From positions 1 through 64,000 of the forward strand of contig JARKNW010000021.1 of assembly GCA_029976075.1 (NCBI GenBank): DNA of 64,000 nt, given 5' to 3'. Every line of letters begins with the position of its first letter. Positions within the stretch are counted from its first letter, which is position 1. The notes below the pieces were generated by a model. The model made no database searches, was not told the DNA's origin, and worked only from the letters and a program-made list of their open reading frames with translations. The translations under genes and the position numbers were made by a program. Source of the DNA: Pleomorphomonas sp. (lineage in GTDB: Bacteria; Pseudomonadota; Alphaproteobacteria; Rhizobiales; Pleomorphomonadaceae). Positions 1 through 11,003 of this stretch are shown here, one piece after another.

Positions 1-315
1 TTCCTTCTAGATCGCCAGCCGCGTCCGTCCGAGCCCGCCCCGGTGGCGGTGGCCGAGCGTCCCGCGCCTGCCCCGGCAGTGGAGCGCTCTGCTCCGGTCG
101 CCGAGCGTCCCGCCGCCGAACCGGCCCGCGAGCCGTCGCCGGAACCGGTAGCCGCCGCGCCGGCCGAGGCGGGAGCCGAGGACGAAGCGCCGCGCAAGCG
201 CGTTCCGCGCCGTCGCGCCACCACCATCGGCACCCCGATCGCCTCGACCACCCGCCCGCGCACCCGCCGCGCCAAGGCGACGGCCGAAGGCAGCAGCGAG
301 GGCGGCGAAGGCTGA
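1..315 (+). CDS. C-terminal tail of an unidentified protein, 5' end outside window
   Basis: The reading frame is open from base 1 and ends at TGA 313-315. The visible 104 residues begin FLLDRQPRPSEP, continue as a Pro/Ala/Glu/Val-rich low-complexity stretch, and end in a basic Arg/Lys-rich tail followed by an acidic, Gly/Ser-rich end. Such tails occur on RNA-binding proteins, including alphaproteobacterial DEAD-box helicases and RNase E. An opening like VPAFLL is reminiscent of the helicases, but this is only a guess because no catalytic domain is in the window. A strong terminator follows directly. Confidence 0.6.
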   Translation, partial: FLLDRQPRPSEPAPVAVAERPAPAPAVERSAPVAERPAAEPAREPSPEPVAAAPAEAGAEDEAPRKRVPRRRATTIGTPIASTTRPRTRRAKATAEGSSEGGEG

Positions 316-345
316 GGCCGACGCAACTGCCGAACAGGACTTCCC

Positions 346-380
346 AAGGACCGCGTCGTCGCCGACGCGGTCCTTTTCAT
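346..380 (+). terminator. Rho-independent terminator of the truncated first gene
   Basis: A 13-bp perfect stem (346-358 with 363-375) closes a TCGC tetraloop and runs into TTTTCATTT. It lies about 30 bases after the stop codon of the first gene. Confidence 0.9.
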
Positions 381-405
381 TTCGGGGCTGGCGAAGCGAC
401 GCCGC

Positions 406-441
406 ATGCAAAAAGGGCGGCGCCGCATGGCACCGCCCTTT
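406..441 (-). terminator. Rho-independent terminator of typA
   Basis: The stem pairs 412-420 with 433-441 (AAAGGGCGG/CCGCCCTTT). Read on the minus strand it ends in a run of five T. It lies 22 bases beyond the typA stop. Confidence 0.8.
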
Positions 442-463
442 CCGTAGGTTCCCGAAACTTGGC

Positions 464-2290
464 TCAGGCCGCCGCGTCGCGCGACCGCTCGCGCTTGCGC
501 TCGATCGGATCGAGCGTCGTCTTCCTGAGACGGATCGACTTGGGCGTCACCTCGACCAGTTCGTCTTCCTGGATCCAGGCCAGCGCCCGCTCCAGCGTCA
601 TGCGGATCGGCGGCGTCAGGCGCACGGCCTCATCCTTGCCGGCCGAGCGGACGTTGGTCAGCTTCTTGCCCTTGAGGACGTTGACTTCGAGGTCGTTCTC
701 GCGGGTGTGCTCGCCGACGATCATGCCCTGGTAGACCTTCCAGCCCGGCTCGATCATCATCGGGCCGCGATCCTCGAGGTTCCACAGCGCATAGGCGACG
801 GCCTCGCCGATGTCGTTGGAGATCAGCACGCCATTGCGCCGGCCGGGCAGCTCGCCCTTGTGCGGCTGGTAGTCGTGGAACAGACGGTTCATCACCGCCG
901 TGCCGCGCGTGTCGGTCAGGAGCTCCGACTGGTAGCCGATCAGGCCGCGCGTCGGCGCAAAGAACACCAGACGCAGGCGATTGCCACCGGACGGGCGCAT
1001 CTCGACCATGTCGGCCTTGCGTTCGCTCATCTTCTGAACGACCACCGAGGAATACTCCTCGTCGACGTCGATGACCACTTCCTCGATCGGCTCCAGCGTC
1101 TCGCCGGTGGCCTCGTCCTTGCGGAAAACGACGCGCGGGCGCGACACGGCCAGTTCGAAGCCCTCGCGGCGCATGGTCTCGATCAGAACCGCAAGCTGCA
1201 GTTCGCCACGGCCCGACACGAAGAACGAGTCCTTCTCGGTGCTTTCCTCGATCTTCAGGGCGACATTGCCTTCAGCTTCGCGCAGGAGACGATCGCGGAT
1301 CATGCGGCTCGTCACCTTGTCGCCCTCGGTGCCGGCGAGCGGCGAGTTGTTGACGAGGAAGGTCATCGTGACGGTAGGAGGATCGATCGGCTGGGCATGC
1401 AGCGGCTCGGTCACTTCAAGGGCGCAGAAGGTTTCGGCCACGGTGCCCTTGGTCAGACCGGCGATCGCCACGATGTCGCCAGCCTCGCCGATGTCGATGG
1501 CAGTGCGCTCGAGACCGCGGAAGGCCAGAAGCTTGGAGACGCGCCCCTGATCGACGACGTTGCCGTCCTGGTCGAGCACCTTGATGGTCTGGTTGGTCTT
1601 GACCGAACCCGAGGTGATGCGGCCGGTGATCAGACGGCCGAGGAACGGGTTGGCTTCCAGAAGCGTCCCGATCATGCGGAACGGCGCGTCCTGCTCGACA
1701 TGCGGCGGATCGACGTGACGCAGGACGAGATCGAACAGCGGCGCCATGCCGTCGCCCTCTCCGCCTTCCGGCGTCGTCGAGAACCAGCCGTTACGGCCCG
1801 ATCCGTAGAGGATGGGGAAGTCGAGCTGTTCTTCGGTCGCGTCGAGGTTGGCGAACAGATCGAATACCTCGTCGACCACCTCGTGAATGCGGGCGTCCTG
1901 ACGATCGACCTTGTTGATGGCGACGATCGGCTTCAGGCCGACCTTGAGCGCCTTGCCGACCACGAACTTGGTCTGCGGCATCGGCCCCTCGGCGGCGTCG
2001 ACCAACACGATGGCACCGTCCACCATGTTGAGGATGCGCTCCACCTCGCCACCGAAATCGGCGTGGCCTGGGGTGTCGACGATATTGATCCGCACATCCT
2101 TCCAGACCACCGAAGTCGCCTTGGCAAGGATGGTGATGCCGCGCTCCTTCTCGAGGTCGTTGGAATCCATCACGCGCTCGGCGACCTTCTGGTTTTCGCG
2201 ATAGGTGCCGGACTGCTTCAGAAGCTCGTCGACAAGCGTGGTCTTGCCATGGTCGACGTGCGCGATGATGGCGATGTTGCGCAATTGCAT
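464..2290 (-). CDS. typA: Ribosome-associated translational GTPase TypA/BipA
   Basis: TypA (BipA) is an EF-G-like GTPase that binds the 70S ribosome and helps assembly and translation under stress. From the chosen start, the G1 loop AHVDHGKT is at residues 10-17. [11 protein letters not shown] (G3) and NKVD (G4) follow, then EF-Tu-like barrel, EF-G III/V-like and C-terminal domains. The frame extends upstream to an ATG at 2365, but the 25 extra residues look unlike the family. Starting at [16 protein letters not shown] gives 608 aa, the usual TypA length. It is transcribed away from the Bcr/CflA exporter gene. Confidence 0.96.
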   Translation of the reverse strand: MQLRNIAIIAHVDHGKTTLVDELLKQSGTYRENQKVAERVMDSNDLEKERGITILAKATSVVWKDVRINIVDTPGHADFGGEVERILNMVDGAIVLVDAAEGPMPQTKFVVGKALKVGLKPIVAINKVDRQDARIHEVVDEVFDLFANLDATEEQLDFPILYGSGRNGWFSTTPEGGEGDGMAPLFDLVLRHVDPPHVEQDAPFRMIGTLLEANPFLGRLITGRITSGSVKTNQTIKVLDQDGNVVDQGRVSKLLAFRGLERTAIDIGEAGDIVAIAGLTKGTVAETFCALEVTEPLHAQPIDPPTVTMTFLVNNSPLAGTEGDKVTSRMIRDRLLREAEGNVALKIEESTEKDSFFVSGRGELQLAVLIETMRREGFELAVSRPRVVFRKDEATGETLEPIEEVVIDVDEEYSSVVVQKMSERKADMVEMRPSGGNRLRLVFFAPTRGLIGYQSELLTDTRGTAVMNRLFHDYQPHKGELPGRRNGVLISNDIGEAVAYALWNLEDRGPMMIEPGWKVYQGMIVGEHTRENDLEVNVLKGKKLTNVRSAGKDEAVRLTPPIRMTLERALAWIQEDELVEVTPKSIRLRKTTLDPIERKRERSRDAAA

Positions 2291-2498
2291 GGGCGTACTC
2301 GGTTGGGAAAAGACAGACGGCCCGAAGCGAGCCTCCGGACCGTCATTCTGGCGCGCACTATACAAATGAATGTGACGGTAGCAAGAAAAACCTGATTTTT
2401 CGCCCGATCATCAGCCATGCAAAGCGTTGCGACACTTAACAGCGACCGTTTGTCTCTGCTAAAAGCGCCCACTTCGGCCTTCAACTCCGGGACACCCC

Positions 2499-3683
2499 AT
2501 GCAGCATGCCCCGATGACCGAGCGCCATGTCGCGGCAATTGGCTCGCTTCTCATCGCGCTCGGGCCCGTGTCGCTTGCCCTCTACACGCCGGCGATGCCC
2601 CAGTTGGTCACCGATTTCGCCACGACCTATCCGGCGGTAAAGGCAACGCTGGCCGCCTACTTTGCCGGATTCGCCCTGGCCCAACTCATCTGCGGTCCGC
2701 TGTCGGATGCCTATGGCCGCCGTCCCGCCGCGCTCGCCTTCCTCGCGCTTTACACGGTCGGATCGGTCGGCGCCATGCTGGCGCCCTCTGTTGAGGCCTT
2801 GACGATTGCCCGTCTCGTGCAGGGTATCGGCGCGGCCGTCGGCATTTCGGTGGCCCGCGCCATCGTCCGCGACAACTTCACCGGCGAACAGTCGGCACGA
2901 GTCATGAACACCATCGGCATTTTCCTGGCAATCGGCCCGGCGATGGCGCCAACGCTCGGCAGCCTGGCCATGCTGGCGTTCGATTGGCGGGCGATCTTCG
3001 TGCTGATGGTCGCCTACGGCAGCGTCCTGTTCATTGCCGTCTATCGTTTCCTGCCGGAGACCAACCGCACGCCAGACCCGGCCCGAGCCAGTCCGGCCGG
3101 CCTTGTCCGCGCCTATGTCGCACTCGCCGGCGACGGACGTTTCCTGTCCCCGGCCCTCATGCTGGGGCTTGTGTTGGGCGGCTTCTATTCGCTGAGCTCG
3201 ATGCTGCCCTTCCTGCTGATCGACATTGCCGGTCTCAGCCCGCAGGCGTTCGGCTTCGGCATGCTCGCTCAGACCGGGGCGTATATTCTTGGCGGCATCG
3301 TCACCAAGGCACTGCTCAGGCATGTTCCTGCCCGCAACCTGGTACTGCCCGGTCTCGCCCTGGCAATGACGGGTGCGCTGGCGATGGCAGTTTCCGTCGG
3401 TCTTTTTTCGCCATCCTATCTGACGGTGATGGTGCCGGTCGCACTGTTTGCCTTCGCGCTCGCCATGGTGACGCCCGATCTCACCACCCGCGCCATGGCC
3501 GCCTTCCCCGAAAAGGCCGGAGCGGCCGCCGCCCTGCTTGGGTTCGCCCAGATGGGAAGCGGCTTCATCGATTCCGGCGCGGTGGCGCTGATCGGCTCGC
3601 CACCACTCGCCTTTGCCACCGTGATTCCAGTGGTCAGCTTCGCCGCCCTGCTCCTTGGCTTTGCCGAACGGGAGCGGGCTTGA
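2499..3683 (+). CDS. MFS drug exporter, Bcr/CflA family
   Basis: This is a 394-aa inner-membrane protein with about 12 hydrophobic segments. An N-terminal LYTPAMPQL segment lies in the first helix, and GPLSDAYGRRP fits the MFS loop 2-3 motif. Both match the Bcr/CflA branch of proton-driven drug/metabolite exporters. Substrate cannot be told from sequence. An alternative ATG at 2514 (MTERH) is equally possible, and neither has a convincing ribosome site. It converges with the LysE gene, with only 9 bases between the stops. Confidence 0.85.
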   Translation: MQHAPMTERHVAAIGSLLIALGPVSLALYTPAMPQLVTDFATTYPAVKATLAAYFAGFALAQLICGPLSDAYGRRPAALAFLALYTVGSVGAMLAPSVEALTIARLVQGIGAAVGISVARAIVRDNFTGEQSARVMNTIGIFLAIGPAMAPTLGSLAMLAFDWRAIFVLMVAYGSVLFIAVYRFLPETNRTPDPARASPAGLVRAYVALAGDGRFLSPALMLGLVLGGFYSLSSMLPFLLIDIAGLSPQAFGFGMLAQTGAYILGGIVTKALLRHVPARNLVLPGLALAMTGALAMAVSVGLFSPSYLTVMVPVALFAFALAMVTPDLTTRAMAAFPEKAGAAAALLGFAQMGSGFIDSGAVALIGSPPLAFATVIPVVSFAALLLGFAERERA

Positions 3684-3692
3684 GCCCAGGCT

Positions 3693-4334
3693 TCAACTGC
3701 GACGATAGCCGAGAAGCCCCGGTGCCGAGTGCCAGAAGGCCTGCGCGGCAAAGCCCATGAACAGCAGCCCCGATCCTCGGACGATGGCAAGCTCGTGCGC
3801 CCGATAGAAGCGACGTACCGCCCCGGCGCCGATGATGGCAATCATCACCACGTCGGCGGCAAGGAAGCCGATGAAGGATGCGGCAAGCAGTGCCGGCAGG
3901 CTGGAAAAGGAAAGCGTATCGGCGACGCCGCCGACCAGCGCCGTGAAGGTGGCCAGCGCCACCGGATATCCCTTGGGATTGGTGAGACCGAAGATCAGAC
4001 CGCGCCGAAACGGCCGCTCCACCGCCATCACCGCCCGCCCTTCGTGGCTCGGTCGAGCACGGAAAGCGCGCCAGCCGATGAAAGCGAGATAGGTGCCGCA
4101 GATGCAACCGAGCAGATCGAACACCATCGGCCCAACGACATGCGCCCCCACCAGGGCGATGAGCGCAAGACTCGTCCACAGCGTGTCGCCGGCAAGATGG
4201 CCGACGATGAAGCGCGCGCCGGCGCCCCGCCCCTGTCCTGCACCTATGCCGAGCAATGCGATGAAGGCCGGGCCGGGAATCACGACATAGAGGAAGGCGG
4301 CCAGGAAGGCCGACAGAAGAAGCGATAGGGGCAT
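3693..4334 (-). CDS. LysE/RhtB family amino-acid exporter
   Basis: A 213-aa hydrophobic protein with about six membrane segments. The N-terminal VVIPGPAFIALLGIGAGQGR is a variant of the LysE/RhtB signature (usually xTPGPxxxxxxxxxxxxGxR), and an LTNPKG motif lies mid-protein. These proteins export amino acids or related small metabolites. The frame extends upstream to 4520, but the extra part is not membrane-like. The ATG at 4334 gives the usual family length near 210 aa. A second, distinct LysE-family gene lies at 12693-13331. Confidence 0.85.
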   Translation of the reverse strand: MPLSLLLSAFLAAFLYVVIPGPAFIALLGIGAGQGRGAGARFIVGHLAGDTLWTSLALIALVGAHVVGPMVFDLLGCICGTYLAFIGWRAFRARPSHEGRAVMAVERPFRRGLIFGLTNPKGYPVALATFTALVGGVADTLSFSSLPALLAASFIGFLAADVVMIAIIGAGAVRRFYRAHELAIVRGSGLLFMGFAAQAFWHSAPGLLGYRRS

Positions 4335-4625
4335 GAAGAAGCGGGCTTTCCGGCAAGAGACGAACGAGCTTCCCGCAAAACGTCGTCCCGCGCAATCGCC
4401 CCTCTGCCGATAAGCTAGGCACCAGCCGGGACCGCCAGGAACGACGGCGGATATCCGTAGCATTATCATCGGCGATTGGTGCCGGTTCGCGTCATTTTCA
4501 GCAAGCCGCTTTACGCGCAATTAATCGGCGAAAGCGATGCTACCTGAGATGGAGATCGGTCGGGAGGAGATGGCGCGCCGTGCCCAGGCTGCGCCGGACC
4601 GGTCCAATCGGGGGAGTTTCGTCAG

Positions 4626-6620
4626 ATGCCTAAGTTCAGGCTCAAGGGATTCGCGCTCGGTGCGCGGTTCCGCATCGCCACGAAGGTGCTTGCCTTCGGT
4701 TTGTTCTCGCTCGTGGCCCTCGCCGTCGTCGGCGGGCTCTACATGATGCAGGACATCAACGCCAACGACTATCGCCAGCGCGCGGCCAGCGCTCGCATCA
4801 ACGCCGATCTGGCGGGTACCCTTCAAACCACCGCGCTGCAGTTGCGCCGGGCGGAAATAGAGTTCCTGTTCACCGGCAACGAGCGCTACTCGGGACTGCA
4901 TGGCGATCTGACGCGCATGACCAGCTCGACAATCCAGCAGCTCGAAACGCGCATCATGGCCACCGATCCGGCGAAGGCGGAGAACGTCGCCCAGATCAAG
5001 GCCGGCCTCGACGAGTACGGGACCTCCTTCAAGACCATCCTCGACATCAAGAAACAGCTTGGCCTCTATCCGCAGCAGGGCGTCAACGGCGCGCTTTTGA
5101 AATCCAGCCAGGCGGTCAACGATCTGCTGGCCGCCAATCCGGCGCCCGAGCTGGCCGCCCTGTTCGCCACCATGCGGACCCAGGAAAAGGACTTCATGCT
5201 GAAAAGCGACCCGCAGGCCTTCACCGCCTTCGGCAAGACTTCGATGGACTTCACCCGCGCCCTCGTCCGCAGCACTTTGCCCGCGGACGCCAAGGCCGCG
5301 CTCGGCAAGGCGATGGAGGGTTACACCGCCAGCGTCGGCCAGTGGGTGGCCCTGCAGCAGAAGTTCCTCAGCACCTACGAGCAGCTTTCCAACGGCTACA
5401 AGGCATTGGAGCCGCAGCTCGACAACCTCGTCTCGACGATCCGCAGCGTCGACACGTCGGCCTCCACATCGGAAATCCGCGCGCGCCGTGAAGCAAAGGA
5501 TCAGCTGACGATCATCTTCGGCGTCATCATGGCGATGACGCTGGTGTTCGGACTGCTGTTGGCACGCGGCATCGTCAAGCCGATCGCCCGCATCACGGCG
5601 GCCATGAAGGCGGTTGCCGCCGGCGATCGCGACGTCACCATTCCCTATGCCGACCATCGCAACGAAGTCGGCGACATGGCCAGGACGCTCGACGTCTTCG
5701 CCAAGGGACTGTCGGAGACCGAACAGCTCCGCGCCGTGCAGGGCGAGAACGATCGCATCGCCGCCGAGCGTCAGGTTCAGGAGCGGCAAGCCCTTGCCGA
5801 TGCCTTCCAGTCCACCATGGGTGCGCTGGCCGACCGCTTCGCCCGCTCGTCGGCCGAAGTGGCGGAAGCTGCCCGCGAACTGTCCGAAACCGCCGAAGCC
5901 ACATCCGGCCGGGCACAATCGGTGACCGGCGCCGCCGAAACCGCCGCTTCCAACGTGCAGACTGTGGCGGCCGGCGCGGAAGAGCTCACCGCGTCGATCC
6001 GCGAGATCAACGTTCAGGTGTCCAAGTCGGCCGGCATCGCCGAGGAAGCGGCCGCCGAGGCATCCCGCACCGAGACCAAGGTGCGCGCCCTGACCGATGC
6101 CGCCGTCCGTATCGGCGACGTGGTCAACCTGATCCGGGCGATCGCCGAACAAACCAACCTCCTCGCCCTCAATGCCACCATCGAGGCGGCACGGGCGGGC
6201 GACGCCGGCAAGGGGTTCGCGGTCGTCGCCAGCGAGGTGAAGCAGCTCGCCGCCCAGACGGCCAAGGCCACCGACGAGATCGGCTCCAAGATCGGCGAGA
6301 TCCAGGAAGCCACCAACGAGACGGTGACCGCAATCGGTCGCATCACCTCGACCATCTCGATGATCCGCGAAGTGACGGCGTCGATCGCCGGCGCGGTCGA
6401 GGAGCAGGGCGCGGCGACCGGCGAGATCGCCCAGAACACCCAGCGGGCCGCCGAGGGTACCCAGACGGTGACCGGGTCCATCGCCGGCGTCGGCGAAGCC
6501 GCCGAGCATACCGGTCAGGCCTCGACGCACCTGATGTCGCTCTCGACCGATCTCGAACGGCAGTCCGCCGATCTCCAGAGCGAAGTGAGCAAGTTCGTCG
6601 ACAGTCTGCGCGCAGCTTAA
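4626..6620 (+). CDS. Methyl-accepting chemotaxis protein with long helical periplasmic sensor
   Basis: This 664-aa transmembrane chemoreceptor has TM1 at about residues 20-41 and a mainly helical periplasmic domain of about 250 residues, resembling the helical bimodular (HBM) class. TM2 is at about 294-314, followed by a HAMP linker and a cytoplasmic methylation/signalling coiled coil. The CheA/CheW-binding hairpin tip [18 protein letters not shown] is near residues 507-525. No C-terminal CheR-tethering pentapeptide is visible. A GGGGGAG ribosome site precedes ATG 4626. HBM receptors often sense organic acids, but the ligand is unknown here. No chemotaxis operon is adjacent, so it is an orphan receptor. 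Confidence 0.93.
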   Translation: MPKFRLKGFALGARFRIATKVLAFGLFSLVALAVVGGLYMMQDINANDYRQRAASARINADLAGTLQTTALQLRRAEIEFLFTGNERYSGLHGDLTRMTSSTIQQLETRIMATDPAKAENVAQIKAGLDEYGTSFKTILDIKKQLGLYPQQGVNGALLKSSQAVNDLLAANPAPELAALFATMRTQEKDFMLKSDPQAFTAFGKTSMDFTRALVRSTLPADAKAALGKAMEGYTASVGQWVALQQKFLSTYEQLSNGYKALEPQLDNLVSTIRSVDTSASTSEIRARREAKDQLTIIFGVIMAMTLVFGLLLARGIVKPIARITAAMKAVAAGDRDVTIPYADHRNEVGDMARTLDVFAKGLSETEQLRAVQGENDRIAAERQVQERQALADAFQSTMGALADRFARSSAEVAEAARELSETAEATSGRAQSVTGAAETAASNVQTVAAGAEELTASIREINVQVSKSAGIAEEAAAEASRTETKVRALTDAAVRIGDVVNLIRAIAEQTNLLALNATIEAARAGDAGKGFAVVASEVKQLAAQTAKATDEIGSKIGEIQEATNETVTAIGRITSTISMIREVTASIAGAVEEQGAATGEIAQNTQRAAEGTQTVTGSIAGVGEAAEHTGQASTHLMSLSTDLERQSADLQSEVSKFVDSLRAA

Positions 6621-6658
6621 GAGGCATCCAAGGCCGACAGCAGGTGCTTAGTACAAAG

Positions 6659-6691
6659 AGGCCCGCCCCGGCGAACACCGGAGCGGGCCTT
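6659..6691. terminator. Bidirectional terminator between chemoreceptor gene and argG
   Basis: A GC-rich hairpin pairs 6659-6671 with 6678-6690, with one mismatch and a 6-base loop. It sits between two convergent genes. T-runs on either side are short, so termination efficiency is uncertain. Confidence 0.65.
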
Positions 6692-6719
6692 CAGTTCTTA
6701 CAAAGGCTCCTGAGCAGGC

Positions 6720-7940
<1,221 letters not shown>

Positions 7941-8110
7941 GGAAACTCCGTGGGGATGAACGCCGCGGCGGTCGGCGGGAGGGTCGCCAGCGGCTCGAAA
8001 GGATCGCCGGCAATTTAACCGACTATGCCAGCCGTGCAAGGCTGGAGATTCGCCATTTGTCAGCCTTGACCGCAGCTGATAAACCGGCGCTCCAGCCAGC
8101 CGAGCCGAGC

Positions 8111-9565
8111 ATGACCGACACCCAACCCATTTCAGACCGCAACTGGATGAGGCTGACCGTTCTGGTCATCGCCGCCTTCCTTGTCCTTCGCCTCGCGACA
8201 TTGCTCCTGAGCGGCTTCGAGCTGACCTATGACGAGGCGCAGTACTGGGCGTGGTCGCGGCATCTGGCCTTCGGCTACTTCACCAAGCCGGGACTGATCG
8301 CCTGGCTGATACGCGGGACGACCGAGGTCTGCGGCAATGGCGTTGCCTGCGTGCGCGCGCCCGCTCCCATCCTGCATGCGACAGCCGCCTGGTTCGTCTT
8401 CCTTGCCGCGCGGCGACTTTACGATGCCCGCATCGCCTTCTGGAGCGCGCTCGCCTATGCGGCGATGCCGGCCGTCAGCCTCTCGTCGCTGATTCTCAAC
8501 ACCGACGGGCCGTTGCTGCTGTTCTGGTGCATCGGCCTGCATGCGACAGTGCTGTTTCTCGATAAGCCCGCGCTCTCCCGCGCCGTCTATCTTGCCGGCT
8601 CCGTCGCCGTCGGCCTCAATGCCAAGTACGCAATGATCTACCTGCCGGCCTCGCTGCTCGTCTATGTCCTGGCGACACCCGGCAGACGTCCGCTTTTCCG
8701 GCAGGGCGCCACCTGGGTCGCGTTTCTCGGTGGCCTTGCCGGCTTCCTGCCTAACCTGATCTGGAACGCCCAGAATGGTTTCGTCACCTTCCACCACACC
8801 GGCGACAACGCCGGATGGGAGGCGATCGGCTTCAAGGTTGGCAAGATATTCGAGTACCTCGGCGGCCAAGCGGTGATTCCCGGGCCGATCCTGTTCGCCG
8901 TCGCGGTTCTCGCCGCACTCGTCGGCTGGCGGTCGGCCAGACCGACGGCCGACCGGCTGATGATGTGGCTGAGCCTGCCCATTCTGATCGTCATCGGCGT
9001 CAATGCCGCCTTCGCCAAGCTGCACGGCAACTGGGCAGCGACGGCGTTTCCGGCGCTGATCATCTTTGCCAGCGCCCTGCTCTGCCAGGGCCGCTGGCGT
9101 GCCCTCCTGAAACTGTCGGCGGCCATCAACGTGATCGCCGCCGTGGCATTGGCCGTCGGCGCGAGCCTTGTCGGCCACGCTCCACTGCCGGAAAGACCAA
9201 GGCAGCTCCAGCGCCTGCTTCATTGGGCCGATTACGGCGAGAAGCTAGTCGAAGCCGCGCGGGCGGCCGGAGTTCGTACCGTCGTCACCGTCGGACGACC
9301 GATGACATCGGAAACGCTCTATGAGTTGCGCGATAGCGGTCTTGTGGTCCGCCCCTACGTCGCGCCCGGAGCCGCGCCAGCCGACCAGTTCGAAATGACC
9401 ATACCCTACCAGCCCTCCATCCATGGTCCGGCACTTCTCGTCACCGAGGTCGATCCATCGTCCCTGGGCATCGCGCCGGAGCGAATCGAACCGCTTGGCG
9501 CCATCGACACCCAAATCTACAAGGCGGAGGGTGGCCGCCTGCCGATCTACGGGCTCGACCGTTGA
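8111..9565 (+). CDS. ArnT/PMT-like membrane glycosyltransferase (GT39/GT83 type)
   Basis: A 484-aa polytopic membrane protein. [14 protein letters not shown] at about residues 37-50 carries the acidic pair typical of the first periplasmic loop of dolichyl/undecaprenyl-phosphate-sugar transferases of the PMT/ArnT (GT-C) fold. About ten or more hydrophobic helices follow, then a soluble C-terminal part. Such enzymes move a sugar from a lipid carrier to a periplasmic acceptor such as lipid A or protein. Acceptor and donor cannot be deduced. A TTG at 8057 would add 18 residues; ATG 8111 (MTDTQPIS) is preferred. Confidence 0.8.
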   Translation: MTDTQPISDRNWMRLTVLVIAAFLVLRLATLLLSGFELTYDEAQYWAWSRHLAFGYFTKPGLIAWLIRGTTEVCGNGVACVRAPAPILHATAAWFVFLAARRLYDARIAFWSALAYAAMPAVSLSSLILNTDGPLLLFWCIGLHATVLFLDKPALSRAVYLAGSVAVGLNAKYAMIYLPASLLVYVLATPGRRPLFRQGATWVAFLGGLAGFLPNLIWNAQNGFVTFHHTGDNAGWEAIGFKVGKIFEYLGGQAVIPGPILFAVAVLAALVGWRSARPTADRLMMWLSLPILIVIGVNAAFAKLHGNWAATAFPALIIFASALLCQGRWRALLKLSAAINVIAAVALAVGASLVGHAPLPERPRQLQRLLHWADYGEKLVEAARAAGVRTVVTVGRPMTSETLYELRDSGLVVRPYVAPGAAPADQFEMTIPYQPSIHGPALLVTEVDPSSLGIAPERIEPLGAIDTQIYKAEGGRLPIYGLDR

Positions 9566-9596
9566 CAGCAGGCATCGGGATTCCCATTTCGACGCC

Positions 9597-9974
9597 ATGC
9601 GTAAATTCCACCATCCCGACCCCGAGATCATCGGTCCGGCCGAGGGCCACGAGGCCCGCGTCCGTTCCCGCTTCTGGAAAACGGTCAAGAAGGCGGTTGC
9701 GGCCATCCCCTTCATCGACGAGGTGGTGGCGGCCTATTACTGCGCGCTCGATCCCGAAACGCCGGCATCGGTGCGGGCGACCTTGTTCGCAGCCCTCGCC
9801 TATTTCGTGGTACCGTTCGACATCGTGCCTGATTTCATTGTCGGATTCGGCTTTTCGGATGACATCACCATCCTCGTCACCGCGATTACCATGGTCCGGG
9901 GGCATATCGGTGAGCAGCACCGCACGGCGGCTCGCATCGCCCTTGACCGACTCGTCACTGAAAAAACCGGATAA
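9597..9974 (+). CDS. DUF1232 (YkvA-like) small membrane-associated protein
   Basis: A 125-aa protein with the DUF1232 core: a helical LFAALAYFVVPFDIVPDF segment (near residues 61-79) carrying the conserved PxDxxPD signature, then a second hydrophobic stretch. The function of the family is unknown. The open frame extends upstream into the glycosyltransferase gene, but ATG 9597 (MRKFHHPDPE) starts 31 bases after that gene's stop and gives the usual size. Cotranscription with the glycosyltransferase is likely from spacing. Confidence 0.82.
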   Translation: MRKFHHPDPEIIGPAEGHEARVRSRFWKTVKKAVAAIPFIDEVVAAYYCALDPETPASVRATLFAALAYFVVPFDIVPDFIVGFGFSDDITILVTAITMVRGHIGEQHRTAARIALDRLVTEKTG

Positions 9975-10201
9975 CCAGCGGACAGGTAACAGCTTTGGTC
10001 CGGCTGGCCGCATTGTCGCCCGATTTCGGGCCAAGCCTCGCGCCGCAGCAACGTGAGGCGTCCATGATCACCACGATCCGACAGTTCGAAACGCCGGAGC
10101 AACACTTTGGTAACCATGACGCCTTAACGTTTCCCTTAGGCTTCATGCGGACCGCTTCGGTGGGCGCATCAGTGTCCCACGACGAGACCCAAGGTGATTA
10201 G

Positions 10202-10759
10202 ATGACGAACGCACGCACCCTCGGCTTGGCCGTCGCACTGCTGCTCAGCGCGACGACCCTCGCCGGCGCCCAGCAGCAGACCAAGGCGCCCTCGCAGCCG
10301 CAACAGCAGCAGCAGGCCAAGGCACCCACACCGCTCCAGACGTTCGAGAGCTGGGCCACCTACACTTACAATAATGCCGGCGCCAAGGTGTGCTACACGG
10401 CGACGCAGCCGACCGACAAGCAGCCGGCCGGCGTCAACCGCGACCCGGTGTTCATGTTCATCACCAATCGCCCGAAGGAAGGCGTCAAACACGAGGTTTC
10501 GGTGATTGCCGGCTATCCCTACAAGGAAGGCTCCAAGACCACCGTCAAGATCGGCGACGCCACCTTCAGCATGTACACCAAGGATCAGGGTGCCTGGGTC
10601 GACAACGCCGCCGAGGAAACCCGTTTCATCAACGCCATGAAGGGCGGCTCGACCATGGTGATCACCGGTACGTCGCGTCGCGGCACCGTGACCACCGATA
10701 CCTATTCGCTCAAGGGCATCAGCGCCGCGCTGAAGCGTATCGACGGCGAGTGCCAGTAA
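10202..10759 (+). CDS. Invasion-associated locus B (IalB) family periplasmic protein
   Basis: A 185-aa exported protein with a signal peptide at about residues 1-23 (cleavage after LAGA). A Gln/Pro/Ala-rich linker of about 20 residues follows, then a single IalB-like domain starting around TFESWATYTYN and containing CYTATQP and a C-terminal KRIDGEC. In Bartonella, IalB is linked to erythrocyte invasion. Homologues are widespread in non-pathogenic Hyphomicrobiales, where the role is unclear, and a place next to rlmN is common there. Two cysteines (in VCYTA and GEC) could form a disulfide. Confidence 0.85.
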   Translation: MTNARTLGLAVALLLSATTLAGAQQQTKAPSQPQQQQQAKAPTPLQTFESWATYTYNNAGAKVCYTATQPTDKQPAGVNRDPVFMFITNRPKEGVKHEVSVIAGYPYKEGSKTTVKIGDATFSMYTKDQGAWVDNAAEETRFINAMKGGSTMVITGTSRRGTVTTDTYSLKGISAALKRIDGECQ

Positions 10760-10781
10760 GCCACGAGTCGGTTGGATAGTT

Positions 10782-10810
10782 GCATGAGGCCGCGCCGCGC
10801 GGCTTCATGC
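10782..10810 (+). terminator. Hairpin after the IalB-family gene
   Basis: GCATGAGGCCGCG and CGCGGCTTCATGC form a nearly perfect stem with one G-T pair and a short loop, 22 bases after the stop. No T-run follows, so it may be an mRNA-stabilising hairpin rather than a terminator. Confidence 0.45.
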
Positions 10811-10911
10811 GCTGGGCGCGACAGCCAGGGGCCGGAAGTTCGTCGGCAACCGACCAAGAAAGCCCAAGCTTGGGTTTTACCTGATTTTCTGATATGGCTT
10901 CGCACAACCGG

Positions 10912-10952
10912 GAACGGTCGGGACGGCAACGTCCTCGGCCGTTCTTGCTTTT
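10912..10952 (+). terminator. Terminator or attenuator-like hairpin in the rlmN leader
   Basis: A stem of about 14 bp (10912-10925 with 10930-10944, one bulge and one wobble) is closed by a GCAA tetraloop and followed by TTCTTGCTTTTGG. It lies 50-90 bases upstream of the rlmN start. It may end transcription from the IalB-family gene or act within the rlmN leader. Confidence 0.6.
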
Positions 10953-11003
10953 GGGGCGGACATTTTTCGCCTTCTCAACTCCATCAGGACTTATCGAACG
11001 CCC

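Noticed and set aside
707-2395. A 562-codon plus-strand open frame opposite typA
   Set aside because: It is antisense to a fully recognisable gene; long opposite-strand frames arise from high-GC third positions. The same holds for 4521-6530 (minus) opposite the first chemoreceptor and 62051-63358 (minus) opposite the flavoprotein.
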